A stretch of 64,000 nucleotides of DNA from an uncultured Verrucomicrobiota bacterium (GTDB lineage: Bacteria; Verrucomicrobiota; Kiritimatiellia; CAIQIC01; Lenti-01): NCBI GenBank assembly GCA_938003985.1, contig CALKWZ010000040.1:1-64000 (forward strand), read 5' to 3'. Positions 8,246-15,629 of the stretch are shown here, one piece after another. A program made the position numbers and the translations under genes. The number at the start of each line of letters is the position of its first letter. Position 1 is the first letter of the stretch. Under the pieces are notes generated by a model. It made no database searches and was not told where the DNA came from. It saw only the letters and a list, made by a program, of their open reading frames with translations.

Positions 8246-10017
8246 TCCACGTCACGATCAACGGCAAGGCGATCGAAATCGCCGAAGGATCCACGATCCT
8301 GCAGGCGGCGAAATCGGCGGGCATCCAGATCCCGACGCTGTGCTTCCTCGAGAAACGCGAGCCGCTCGGCGCGTGCCGGGTGTGCCTGGTGGAAGTCGAA
8401 GGGGCGCGGACGCTGGTGGCGGCGTGTTCGACGCCCTGCGTCGAAGGCCAAGTCGTGCACGTCAACGGCCCCAAGGCGCGCGCGGCGCGCAAGCAGGTGG
8501 TCGAGCTGCTGCTGTCCGAGCACGACGGCGACTGCCAGACCTGCGAGCGCAACGAGGACTGCGAGCTGCGGAAGCTGGCCAGCGACATGGGCATCCGGAC
8601 GGTGACCTACGGCGGCGCGCGCGCGGCGCCCAAGCGCGACGACAGCACGCCCGGCCTCGTGCGCGACAATTCCAAGTGCATCAAGTGCCGCCGCTGCGTG
8701 ACGGTCTGCAACCAGGTGCAGGGCATCGGCGCGCTGTTCCCGCAGGGCCGCGGCTTTGCCACGGTGATCGGGCCCGCGTTCGCGGGCGATCTCGACGGCG
8801 TGACCTGCGTGCAGTGCGGCCAATGCGCCGCGGTGTGTCCCGTGGGGGCCATCACCGAACGCAGCGCCATCGACGACGTCTGGGCCGCGCTGGACGATCC
8901 GGCCAAGACCGTGGTCGTGCAGACCGCGCCGGCCATCCGGGCCGCGCTGGGCGAGGAATTCGGCTATCCGCCCGGCACGCGCGTGACGGGCCAAATGACG
9001 ACGGCCCTGCGCCAGATGGGCTTCGATGCGGTGTTCGACACGAATTTCGCCGCCGACCTGACCATCATGGAAGAAGGCACCGAGCTGCTGACCCGCCTGA
9101 AACGCGCGCTGGTGGACAAGGACAAGACCGCGGCGCTGCCGATGTTCACGAGCTGCTCGCCGGGCTGGGTCCAGTTCGCGGAATATTATTATCCGAACTT
9201 CCTGGACCATCTTTCGACCTGCAAGTCGCCGCAGCAGATGTTCGGCGCGGTGGCGAAGACCTACTACGCCCAGAAAATCGGCAAGAAGCCGGAAGACATG
9301 GTCGTGGTGTCGGTGATGCCGTGCACGGCGAAGAAATTCGAGGCGCAACGACCCGAGATGAACGCCAGCGGCGTGCGCGACGTGGATTACGTCCTCACCA
9401 CGCGCGAGCTGGCGCGGATGATCCGCCAGGCCAACCTGGCGTTCACCGAACTGCCCGACGGCGAGATGGACGCCCCGCTGGGGCTGTCCAGCGGCGCGGC
9501 GGACATCTTCGCGAACACGGGCGGCGTGATGGAAGCGGCGCTGCGCACGGCCTACGAGATCGTGACGGGCCGCGAACTGCCCGCGGAAAACCTGCACGTG
9601 AAGCCCATCGAGGGCCTCGAGGGCATCAAGGAAGCGGCGCTCAAGATCGAGCGGACGCAGCCGGCCTGGTCGTTCCTGGAAGGGGCGGAGCTGAAGGTGG
9701 CGGTGGCGCACGGCCTGGGCAACGCGCGGAAGCTGCTGGAAATGATCCGGTCCGGCGAGGCGCAGTACCATTTCATCGAAGTGATGACCTGCCCGGGCGG
9801 CTGCATCGGCGGCGGCGGACAGCCGCGGTTCACGGACGACGGCGTGCGGCTCAAGCGCATTTCGGCGATCTACGCCGAGGACGAATCCAAGAAGCTGCGC
9901 AAGTCGCACGACAACCCGGCGGTGGCGGAACTCTACCGCGATTTCCTGGGCAAGCCGCTCGGGCACAAATCGCACGAGCTGCTGCACACGCGTTACGCGC
10001 AAAAAGAGCGGCGCTGA
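8242..10017 (+). CDS. hydA: [FeFe]-hydrogenase catalytic subunit, multimeric NAD(P)-linked type
   Basis: A 591-residue catalytic subunit. It has an N-terminal [2Fe-2S] plant-type ferredoxin domain (Cys34, 45, 48, 62), a His-Cys3 NuoG-like [4Fe-4S] segment (HDGDCQTCERNEDC), and a two-[4Fe-4S] ferredoxin domain (CIKCRRCVTVC and CVQCGQCAAVCP). The H-cluster domain has all three signatures: TSCSPGW (303-309), MPCTAKKFE (359-367) and MTCPGGCIGGGGQP (515-528). The first signature has Ser after the conserved Cys, a form seen in multimeric enzymes. Together with hydC and hydB it forms a soluble complex coupling H2 with NAD(P)H and possibly ferredoxin. The maturases HydE, HydF and HydG are not in the window. 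Confidence 0.93.
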   Translation: MIHVTINGKAIEIAEGSTILQAAKSAGIQIPTLCFLEKREPLGACRVCLVEVEGARTLVAACSTPCVEGQVVHVNGPKARAARKQVVELLLSEHDGDCQTCERNEDCELRKLASDMGIRTVTYGGARAAPKRDDSTPGLVRDNSKCIKCRRCVTVCNQVQGIGALFPQGRGFATVIGPAFAGDLDGVTCVQCGQCAAVCPVGAITERSAIDDVWAALDDPAKTVVVQTAPAIRAALGEEFGYPPGTRVTGQMTTALRQMGFDAVFDTNFAADLTIMEEGTELLTRLKRALVDKDKTAALPMFTSCSPGWVQFAEYYYPNFLDHLSTCKSPQQMFGAVAKTYYAQKIGKKPEDMVVVSVMPCTAKKFEAQRPEMNASGVRDVDYVLTTRELARMIRQANLAFTELPDGEMDAPLGLSSGAADIFANTGGVMEAALRTAYEIVTGRELPAENLHVKPIEGLEGIKEAALKIERTQPAWSFLEGAELKVAVAHGLGNARKLLEMIRSGEAQYHFIEVMTCPGGCIGGGGQPRFTDDGVRLKRISAIYAEDESKKLRKSHDNPAVAELYRDFLGKPLGHKSHELLHTRYAQKERR

Positions 10018-10032
10018 GTCGCGCCCCAAAGT

Positions 10033-10082
10033 TTTTACGTTCTACGTAAAAGCGCGCGAAAGTTTTTACGTTCTACGTAAAA
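10033..10082. repeat. Paired 19-bp palindromic repeat (31-bp period)
   Basis: Two identical copies of TTTTACGTTCTACGTAAAA (10033-10051 and 10064-10082) fill the gap between the convergent hydA and response-regulator genes. Each is an 8-bp perfect inverted repeat with a TCT centre. The starts are 31 bases apart, the same spacing as at 45.07 and 54.16 kb. It could act as a bidirectional terminator. Confidence 0.8.
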
Positions 10083-10108
10083 CTTGCGTCCCGCGGCGGG
10101 CGGGGCCG

Positions 10109-10519
10109 TCAGGACGCGGCGACGGCCGGCAGAGGCGGGAGCTTGCCGAAGCGGCGCAGGACGGTTTCGATCCGTTCCCGCAGGGCCGCGATGGTGACGG
10201 GTTTCTCGACGAATTCTTCGCTGTACTGGTAATTGCATTCCTTCTTGGTGGATTCGTCCAGCAAGCCGGAAAGCATGAGCACGGGAACTTCGGAGAGCGG
10301 ATAATCCGCTTTCAGTTCCCGGAGGACTTCGATGCCGCTCATCTTGGGCATGCGGACGTCGAGCAGGATGAGATCGGGGTTGCCTTTGCGGGCCATGAGC
10401 AGGCCGGTCTTGCCGTCGGTGGCGAAGCCCACTTGGTACAGGCCCGTTCGTTCGAGCCCGCGCTTGAACACTTCGCACAGTCCTTCTTCGTCGTCGATCA
10501 ACAGGATTTTGGTCGGCAT
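10109..10519 (-). CDS. Single-domain CheY-like response regulator
   Basis: A 136-residue receiver domain with no output domain. It has the acidic pair at 9-10 (LIDDEE), phospho-acceptor Asp54 (LILLDVRMP), conserved Ser84 and Lys106 (EEFVEKPV). A small loop insertion with KKECNYQYS precedes the Lys. The start at the MPTKILL Met was chosen because GGAG lies 11 bases upstream and because the longer reading adds 13 non-conserved residues. No histidine kinase is adjacent. The nearest signalling gene is the Ser/Thr kinase downstream on the same strand, but convergence with hydA gives no functional clue. Confidence 0.88.
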   Translation of the reverse strand: MPTKILLIDDEEGLCEVFKRGLERTGLYQVGFATDGKTGLLMARKGNPDLILLDVRMPKMSGIEVLRELKADYPLSEVPVLMLSGLLDESTKKECNYQYSEEFVEKPVTIAALRERIETVLRRFGKLPPLPAVAAS

Positions 10520-10702
10520 GGCGGTCTCCGGTCGGTTGCGGCCCAACCCGCAACGCATCTTCCCCGCAATGTTACGATTGTGTTAAGGTTGTGTCAACCG
10601 ACGGATGCGCAAAAAACGAAAATGCACGCAACTTCAATCAGATGAAATGGATAAGTGAACGCATCAGGGCCGGATCATCCAGCCAAGACCGGCCTCCCGG
10701 CG

Positions 10703-13033
10703 TCAATCGCGGGCGCCGAGCAGGTGGTAGAGCAGGTTGTTGGCGACGGCCTGCGGCAGCAGGAGGATCGAGCGGTAGAGCGGGGCGCCGTCGGGGCCTT
10801 CGGTGAAATCGGCGGTCTCGGAATCGATGCGCAGGGTGCCTTCGCCCTTGAGGGTGCGGTGGGACGCGCGCACGTCGCCTTTTTCGGTCAGGGTCCGGCC
10901 GGTGACGAAATCCATGATCTTGGAGACGGTGGAGAACGTCATCGGGGACGACTGCAGCGGCGGCGCGGGATTTTCGTCGATGAGCTGGACGGCGACGAGG
11001 CGGTCTTCGCAGTCGGTGATGAGGCGGAGGGTGGGATAGGGCGGCTGGCCGGGGCCGATGGCGCCGAGGCGGCCGGCGGGGAAGACGTGCATGAAGAACC
11101 CGCCGTAGGGGAACGGCGCGCCTTCGATGGGCACGCGCGGTTCGACGGGCTTGACGCCGAGCACGCGGCAGGCGTCGGTCAGCGGCATGAGCCACGCCAG
11201 CGGGCCATGGACGTAGAGGCCGGCCTGCGCGCGGGTATCGGGGCTGGGTTCGGCGACGGTGGACAGCAGGAAAACGAATTCGGGCGTTTCGGGGCGGTCG
11301 ACCGGCGCGGGCAGGGTATCCCACGCGTAGCCGAACTGCATGTAGCGCGGCGCGAACTTGTCCGCGGGATCGGGCGCGGGGGTGGGATAGGGCGCGAGGG
11401 TGGCGTGGCGTTTCTTGGGGGCGAGGGCGTAGAGGTTTTTCTTGTCGGCCAGGGTCAGGCGCGCGCGGCGCAGGTCGTTGACGAGCTGGTAGCACTGGTT
11501 GGCGTACAGCGTGAGCGGCACGTCGGCCGGGGCGTCGGGCTTGAGGATCTCGAACAGCGTCGCGGCGTATTGGGCGTCGGCGACGAGCGACACGAGCGCG
11601 GGATGGCCGGGTTCGGGTTTCTTGAGATGGGCCTGGTAGGCGGTCAGGGTCTGGTTGAACAGGTTCGCGGCCTGGATGAAGCCGGGATGGTTCCAGGCGC
11701 CGGGCGTCACGGTGCCGGTGCCCGCGGACAGCGGCTCGGGCTCGGCCGGCAATTCGGGTTCGGCGGCCGCGGCATCCGCGGCCGGCGCGGCGGCGGCCGC
11801 CGGCGCGGGCGGCGCCGGCTTGTCGCCGGCGGCATGGAACGTGCCGCCCACGGCGACGTTGGGTTTCTGGGCGCCGGGCCGGCGTTTTTCGCCGCGGAGC
11901 ATGGCCTGGAAGTCGGGATTGTCCTTCAGCAGGAACTGCCAGAGGCCGAACAGGACGCCGCCCGCGAACAGCAGGAACAGGAGGAACTTCAGGCCGCCGC
12001 CCGACGAGGAGTCGATGCCCGCGGTCGCCCCGCGCTTCTGCTTGCCGATGAGGGTGTCCGTGCCGGAGAGGGCGATGGCTTTCTTGGCGGCGGCGGACAG
12101 ATTGATGGTGTGGGCGCGCGCGCCGGGGCGGTGGCGCGGCTGGAGCAGGATGGTGCTCTCGTCGTCGGCGGGATAGGGCGGCAGGGGCGAGCGGCCGGAC
12201 TGGATCTGGTGGATGTCCTTGAGGACGTCGGTCCAGGTCGCGGGGCGCTTGGCGGGATCCTTGGCGGTCATCTTGGCGAGCAGCCAGCCGTAGGACACGG
12301 GCAGATGCGGGAGGACGTCGCACGGATCGGGCAGGTAGTCGGTCTGCTGGGCTTCGAGGATCTCGTCGAGCGAGCGGCCCTCGAACGGCGGCCGGCCGGT
12401 GAGCAGATGGTAGAACGAGAGGCCGAGGGAATAGATGTCGCTGCGGCAATCGGGCTCGCGGCCTTCGATCTGTTCGGGGGCGATGTAGGTGGGGGTGCCC
12501 TCGATGTTCTCGGCGGGCGCGCGCGTGGCGGCGGAGCCGGCGATGCGCGCCAGGCCCAGGTCGGTCAGCTTCACGGAGCCGTCGGTGCCGAGCAGGATGT
12601 TGCCGGGTTTGACGTCGCAATGGATCAGGTGCGACTCGCGCCAGGCGGCGTCGAGGGCGCCGGCGACGATGTCCACCAGCTTCAGCGCCTGGCCGTGGGC
12701 CATGCGCTGGTTCTGGGCGATCCATTCGGCGAGATTGGTGCCGGCGACGTACTCCATCACGTAGAACAGCGTGCCGTCGTGCTCGCCGAAGTCCACGATG
12801 CCGACGATGGCCGGATGCGACAGGCGCGCGGCCGCGCGGGCTTCCTTCTGGAACTGTTCGCGCGCGCCGGCGTCGGCGAGGAGCGCGGGGGAGAGCACCT
12901 TGATGGCGACGACGCGGTCGAGCGAAAGCTGTTTGGCGAGCCAGACGGTGGACGTGCCGCCGGCGCCCAGCAGCTTCTGGATCTCGTAGCCCGGCAGCGC
13001 GGGCGGAGCGAAATGGCGGGTCGCGGCTACCAT
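10703..13033 (-). CDS. Membrane-anchored Hanks-type Ser/Thr protein kinase with uncharacterised C-terminal domain
   Basis: A 776-residue protein. Kinase domain about 16-275: Gly loop LLGAGGTSTV, catalytic Lys45 (VVAIKV), catalytic loop HCDVKPGN (138-145), DLG at 158-160 and APEQ near 185. The Arg before the catalytic Asp is Cys, so this is a non-RD kinase, which usually does not depend on activation-loop phosphorylation. A single hydrophobic helix near 345-368 anchors it. An Ala/Pro-rich linker follows. The last 300 or so residues (repeated Pro-Tyr and Phe-Val-Phe-Leu segments) are not recognised and would lie outside the cytoplasm. The gene stands alone on the minus strand. Confidence 0.82.
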   Translation of the reverse strand: MVAATRHFAPPALPGYEIQKLLGAGGTSTVWLAKQLSLDRVVAIKVLSPALLADAGAREQFQKEARAAARLSHPAIVGIVDFGEHDGTLFYVMEYVAGTNLAEWIAQNQRMAHGQALKLVDIVAGALDAAWRESHLIHCDVKPGNILLGTDGSVKLTDLGLARIAGSAATRAPAENIEGTPTYIAPEQIEGREPDCRSDIYSLGLSFYHLLTGRPPFEGRSLDEILEAQQTDYLPDPCDVLPHLPVSYGWLLAKMTAKDPAKRPATWTDVLKDIHQIQSGRSPLPPYPADDESTILLQPRHRPGARAHTINLSAAAKKAIALSGTDTLIGKQKRGATAGIDSSSGGGLKFLLFLLFAGGVLFGLWQFLLKDNPDFQAMLRGEKRRPGAQKPNVAVGGTFHAAGDKPAPPAPAAAAAPAADAAAAEPELPAEPEPLSAGTGTVTPGAWNHPGFIQAANLFNQTLTAYQAHLKKPEPGHPALVSLVADAQYAATLFEILKPDAPADVPLTLYANQCYQLVNDLRRARLTLADKKNLYALAPKKRHATLAPYPTPAPDPADKFAPRYMQFGYAWDTLPAPVDRPETPEFVFLLSTVAEPSPDTRAQAGLYVHGPLAWLMPLTDACRVLGVKPVEPRVPIEGAPFPYGGFFMHVFPAGRLGAIGPGQPPYPTLRLITDCEDRLVAVQLIDENPAPPLQSSPMTFSTVSKIMDFVTGRTLTEKGDVRASHRTLKGEGTLRIDSETADFTEGPDGAPLYRSILLLPQAVANNLLYHLLGARD

Positions 13034-13090
13034 GGCGATCCATTTTGGACCAAAGCCGGGCGAAAAGAAACTGCGAAATTGGAGCGGCGG

Positions 13091-14155
13091 CTAGCCGCGG
13101 AGGGGCAGGGGGATCTGGAGGCCGGCGGGCAGGGCGTAGCGGTCGGGGCCGGTCTGGTGGACCAACGGATCGCGCCGGAGGGCGTCGCGGAGGGTGCCGC
13201 TGCCGCGGCGGCATTCGGGGTGGACGCGTTCGTTGAAGGCCGCGACCAGCGCGCGCAGGGGCAGCTCGCCGGCCGCGGCGAGGATTTCGCGCAGGAGCGG
13301 GGCGGCGTGGCGGTCGGCGAGGCCGGCGCGGTCGTCGCGGGTGGCCAAGGCGTCGGGCAGGTGCCGCAGCAGCGTCCGCAGCAGCGGCGCGAGATCCGTG
13401 GCGCCCGGCGGCCGGGCGGATTTGGGCAGGTCGGCGGCGAGTTCGGCGAGGGGGATCGGTTCGGCGGCGGCCGCCAGCCGGTCGCGCAGCGCCTTTTCGG
13501 CGCGCTCGATCGCGCGGACGGGGAAGGCGCTGAAGAATCCGCGGTAGAGGACGATGCGGCCGGGCACAAGCTGCGCGAGGCAGAGGGCGACGCCGACCGG
13601 AGCCGCCCGGCCCCAGCCGGGCACGGCTTGGCCGGCGAGTTCCGCGGCGGAAAGCGCGCCGCCCGCCGCCAGCAGTTTGGCCGTCGCGGCGCGATGGAAC
13701 GGCTCGGCGGCGAACAGCGGCAGCGCCTGGCGCAAGGTGCCGAACGCCAGGCCGAGGAGCTGCCGCGCGCGTTCGCGGGTGACGCCGAGCTTGAAGCCGA
13801 CGTCGCCCAGCTTGGCTTCGTGGCGGGCCAAGGCGGCGGAGGGATCGTCCAGGCCGTAGCGGAGGCGGACGGCGTCGGCGAGGCGCGCGGGGAGAAAGAG
13901 GGCCAGCCATTCGGAGAAATCCAGCGGCGGCGGCTGGCCGCCCACCGCCGCGCAGGCATAGGCGGCGATGCGCGCGAGCAAGGCGCGGTCGTCCGCGTCG
14001 AGCGTCTCGCCGGCGGGCAGCGGATGGCAGAGGTCGCCGAGCGTCGCGCAACCGCCGGCCCGCAGCACGGCCAGGATGCGCGCGGGCAGGCCGCTGGCCG
14101 GCAGGGCGCCGTGGCGGAGGCCGTCCGCGCCCGGGACTGGGGCCGCGGACGTCAC
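13091..14155 (-). CDS. DNA-binding protein with RNA-polymerase alphaCTD-like and sigma region 4-like segments
   Basis: A 354-residue protein read from GTG 14155, whose GTGA overlaps the fumarase stop by 3 bases of start codon. Near the N-terminus, SGLPARILAVLRAGGCATLGDL resembles the helix-hairpin-helix of RNA polymerase alphaCTD in its central residues. At about 115-150, LGVTRERARQLL resembles the recognition helix of sigma70 region 4. The C-terminal 100 residues look like a winged helix (LRALVAAFNERV, then LRRDPLVHQTGPDRYAL). Assignment rests on these motifs only. Coupling to fumarase may be simple operon packing. The reading frame stays open far upstream, but that part lies antisense to fumarase and is not coding. 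Confidence 0.6.
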   Translation of the reverse strand: MTSAAPVPGADGLRHGALPASGLPARILAVLRAGGCATLGDLCHPLPAGETLDADDRALLARIAAYACAAVGGQPPPLDFSEWLALFLPARLADAVRLRYGLDDPSAALARHEAKLGDVGFKLGVTRERARQLLGLAFGTLRQALPLFAAEPFHRAATAKLLAAGGALSAAELAGQAVPGWGRAAPVGVALCLAQLVPGRIVLYRGFFSAFPVRAIERAEKALRDRLAAAAEPIPLAELAADLPKSARPPGATDLAPLLRTLLRHLPDALATRDDRAGLADRHAAPLLREILAAAGELPLRALVAAFNERVHPECRRGSGTLRDALRRDPLVHQTGPDRYALPAGLQIPLPLRG

Positions 14156-15540
14156 AGGTTCGGCGCGGTGGACGAGGCGAGCAGCGCCTCGTATTCGGCG
14201 GCGGTCAGCAAGTTCTTGGCGAGCACGAGCTCCTTGAGGGTCTGGCCGGTGGCGAGGCCCTCCTTCACGAGCTGGGCGACGCGGTCGTAGCCGAGGCGCG
14301 GATTCAGGAGCGTGGCCAGACCCGCGCTGCGCTCGAGGTTGCGGCGGCAGGTTTCGGCGTCGGCCAAGAGGCCGGCGACGCATTTGTCGGCGAGGACGCG
14401 CGCCGCGGCGGAGAGCAGCTTGGCGGCCTGGAGGGCGTTGGCGCCGATCAACGGCATGTGGGTGTTCAGTTCGAGCTGGCCGGCGCCGCAGGCGAGCGCC
14501 ACGGCATGGTCGAGGCCCTGGACCTGCATGCAGACCATGTTGACGGCCTCGCAGATGGAGGGGTTGACCTTGCCGGGCATGATGCTGGAGCCGGGCTCGA
14601 CGGGCGGCAGGCGGATTTCGCCGATGCCCGTCAGCGGGCCGGAGGCCAGCAGGCGCAGGTCGTTGGCGATTTTCTGCAGGTCGAGCGCGGCGGACCGGAA
14701 GGCGGCGGACACGTGCGCGAAATCGGTCATGAACTGCGTCAGGTGGACGCCGTCCTCGGCGGGATGGAACGCGCCGTCCGTCTCGTCGTTGAGGGCCAGG
14801 ATGATCTCGGCGCGGAAAGCCAACTTGGTATTGATGCCGGTGCCGACGGCGTTGCCGCCGATGCCCAGCTCGCGCAGGCGCACGGCGGCTTCGCGGACGC
14901 GCGCGGCGGCGAGGGCGACGGCATGGGCGTAGGCGCCGAACTCCTGCCCGAGGGTCACGGGCACGGCGTCCTGCAGATGCGTGCGGCCGGTCTTGAGGAT
15001 GCCCGCGAATTCGCCGGCCTTGGCGCGCAGGGCTTTTTCCAGCGCCGCGAGGGCGTCGAGCAGCAGGAGGGTCTGGCCGAGCACGGCGATCTTCGCGCCG
15101 GACGGGAAGCAGTTGTTGGTGGACTGGCCCATGTTGACGTCGTCGTTGGGATGCACCGGCGCCTTCGCGCCGCGCGGCCCGCCGAGCGCCTCGTTGGCGA
15201 GGTTGGCGACGACTTCGTTGAGGTTCATGTGCGACGACGTGCCCGAGCCGGCCTGGTAGAGATCGACCGGGAATTCGCGGTCGTGCGCGCCGGAGAGCAC
15301 GGCGCGGCAGGCGGCGACGATGGCCTTTTCCTTGTCCGCCGGCAGGAGTCCGAGCTTGGCGTTCGCGCGGGCGCAGGCCAACTTGAGCCAGGCCATGCCG
15401 TGGACGATCTCGATCGGCAGCGGCGTGCCCGAGAGATGGAAATTCTCGAGGGAGCGCGAGGTCTGGGCGCCGTAGAGGGCGGCGGCGGGCACGGCGCGCG
15501 GACCGAAGGAGTCGGTTTCGATGCGGGTGGGGATGCTCAT
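14152..15540 (-). CDS. fumC: Class II fumarate hydratase
   Basis: A 462-residue fumarase/aspartase superfamily enzyme of normal length. It has the N-terminal GPRAVPAAALYGAQTSRSLENF, active-site GRTHLQDAVPVTLGQE, and the signature GSSIMPGKVNP. In aspartases the signature usually reads MPAKVNP; Gly here and THLQD favour fumarase, which interconverts fumarate and malate. Aspartate ammonia-lyase remains a less likely alternative. It is the first gene of a two-gene unit on the minus strand and diverges from ligA across 89 bases. Confidence 0.82.
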   Translation of the reverse strand: MSIPTRIETDSFGPRAVPAAALYGAQTSRSLENFHLSGTPLPIEIVHGMAWLKLACARANAKLGLLPADKEKAIVAACRAVLSGAHDREFPVDLYQAGSGTSSHMNLNEVVANLANEALGGPRGAKAPVHPNDDVNMGQSTNNCFPSGAKIAVLGQTLLLLDALAALEKALRAKAGEFAGILKTGRTHLQDAVPVTLGQEFGAYAHAVALAAARVREAAVRLRELGIGGNAVGTGINTKLAFRAEIILALNDETDGAFHPAEDGVHLTQFMTDFAHVSAAFRSAALDLQKIANDLRLLASGPLTGIGEIRLPPVEPGSSIMPGKVNPSICEAVNMVCMQVQGLDHAVALACGAGQLELNTHMPLIGANALQAAKLLSAAARVLADKCVAGLLADAETCRRNLERSAGLATLLNPRLGYDRVAQLVKEGLATGQTLKELVLAKNLLTAAEYEALLASSTAPNL

Positions 15541-15592
15541 GCCGACGATGATACGGGAGCGGGGGCGGAAAGCAAGCGGGGAGGGGTTGGGA

Positions 15593-15622
15593 TTGAAGCG
15601 GGCGGGGAAAATGGGGTATAAA
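15593..15622 (+). promoter_or_regulatory. Putative sigma70 promoter placing ligA on a near-leaderless transcript
   Basis: TTGAAG (15593-15598) and TATAAA (15617-15622) are separated by 18 bases. Transcription would begin near 15629-15630, at the ligA ATG (15630). GGAG abuts the ATG too closely for normal Shine-Dalgarno spacing, which fits a leaderless or very short leader. Confidence 0.5.
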
Positions 15623-15629
15623 TACGGAG

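Noticed and set aside
5155..10017. A 1620-residue ORF on the plus strand
   Set aside because: Its N-terminal 1000 residues are a shifted frame of hydB; only the part from 8242 is real (hydA).
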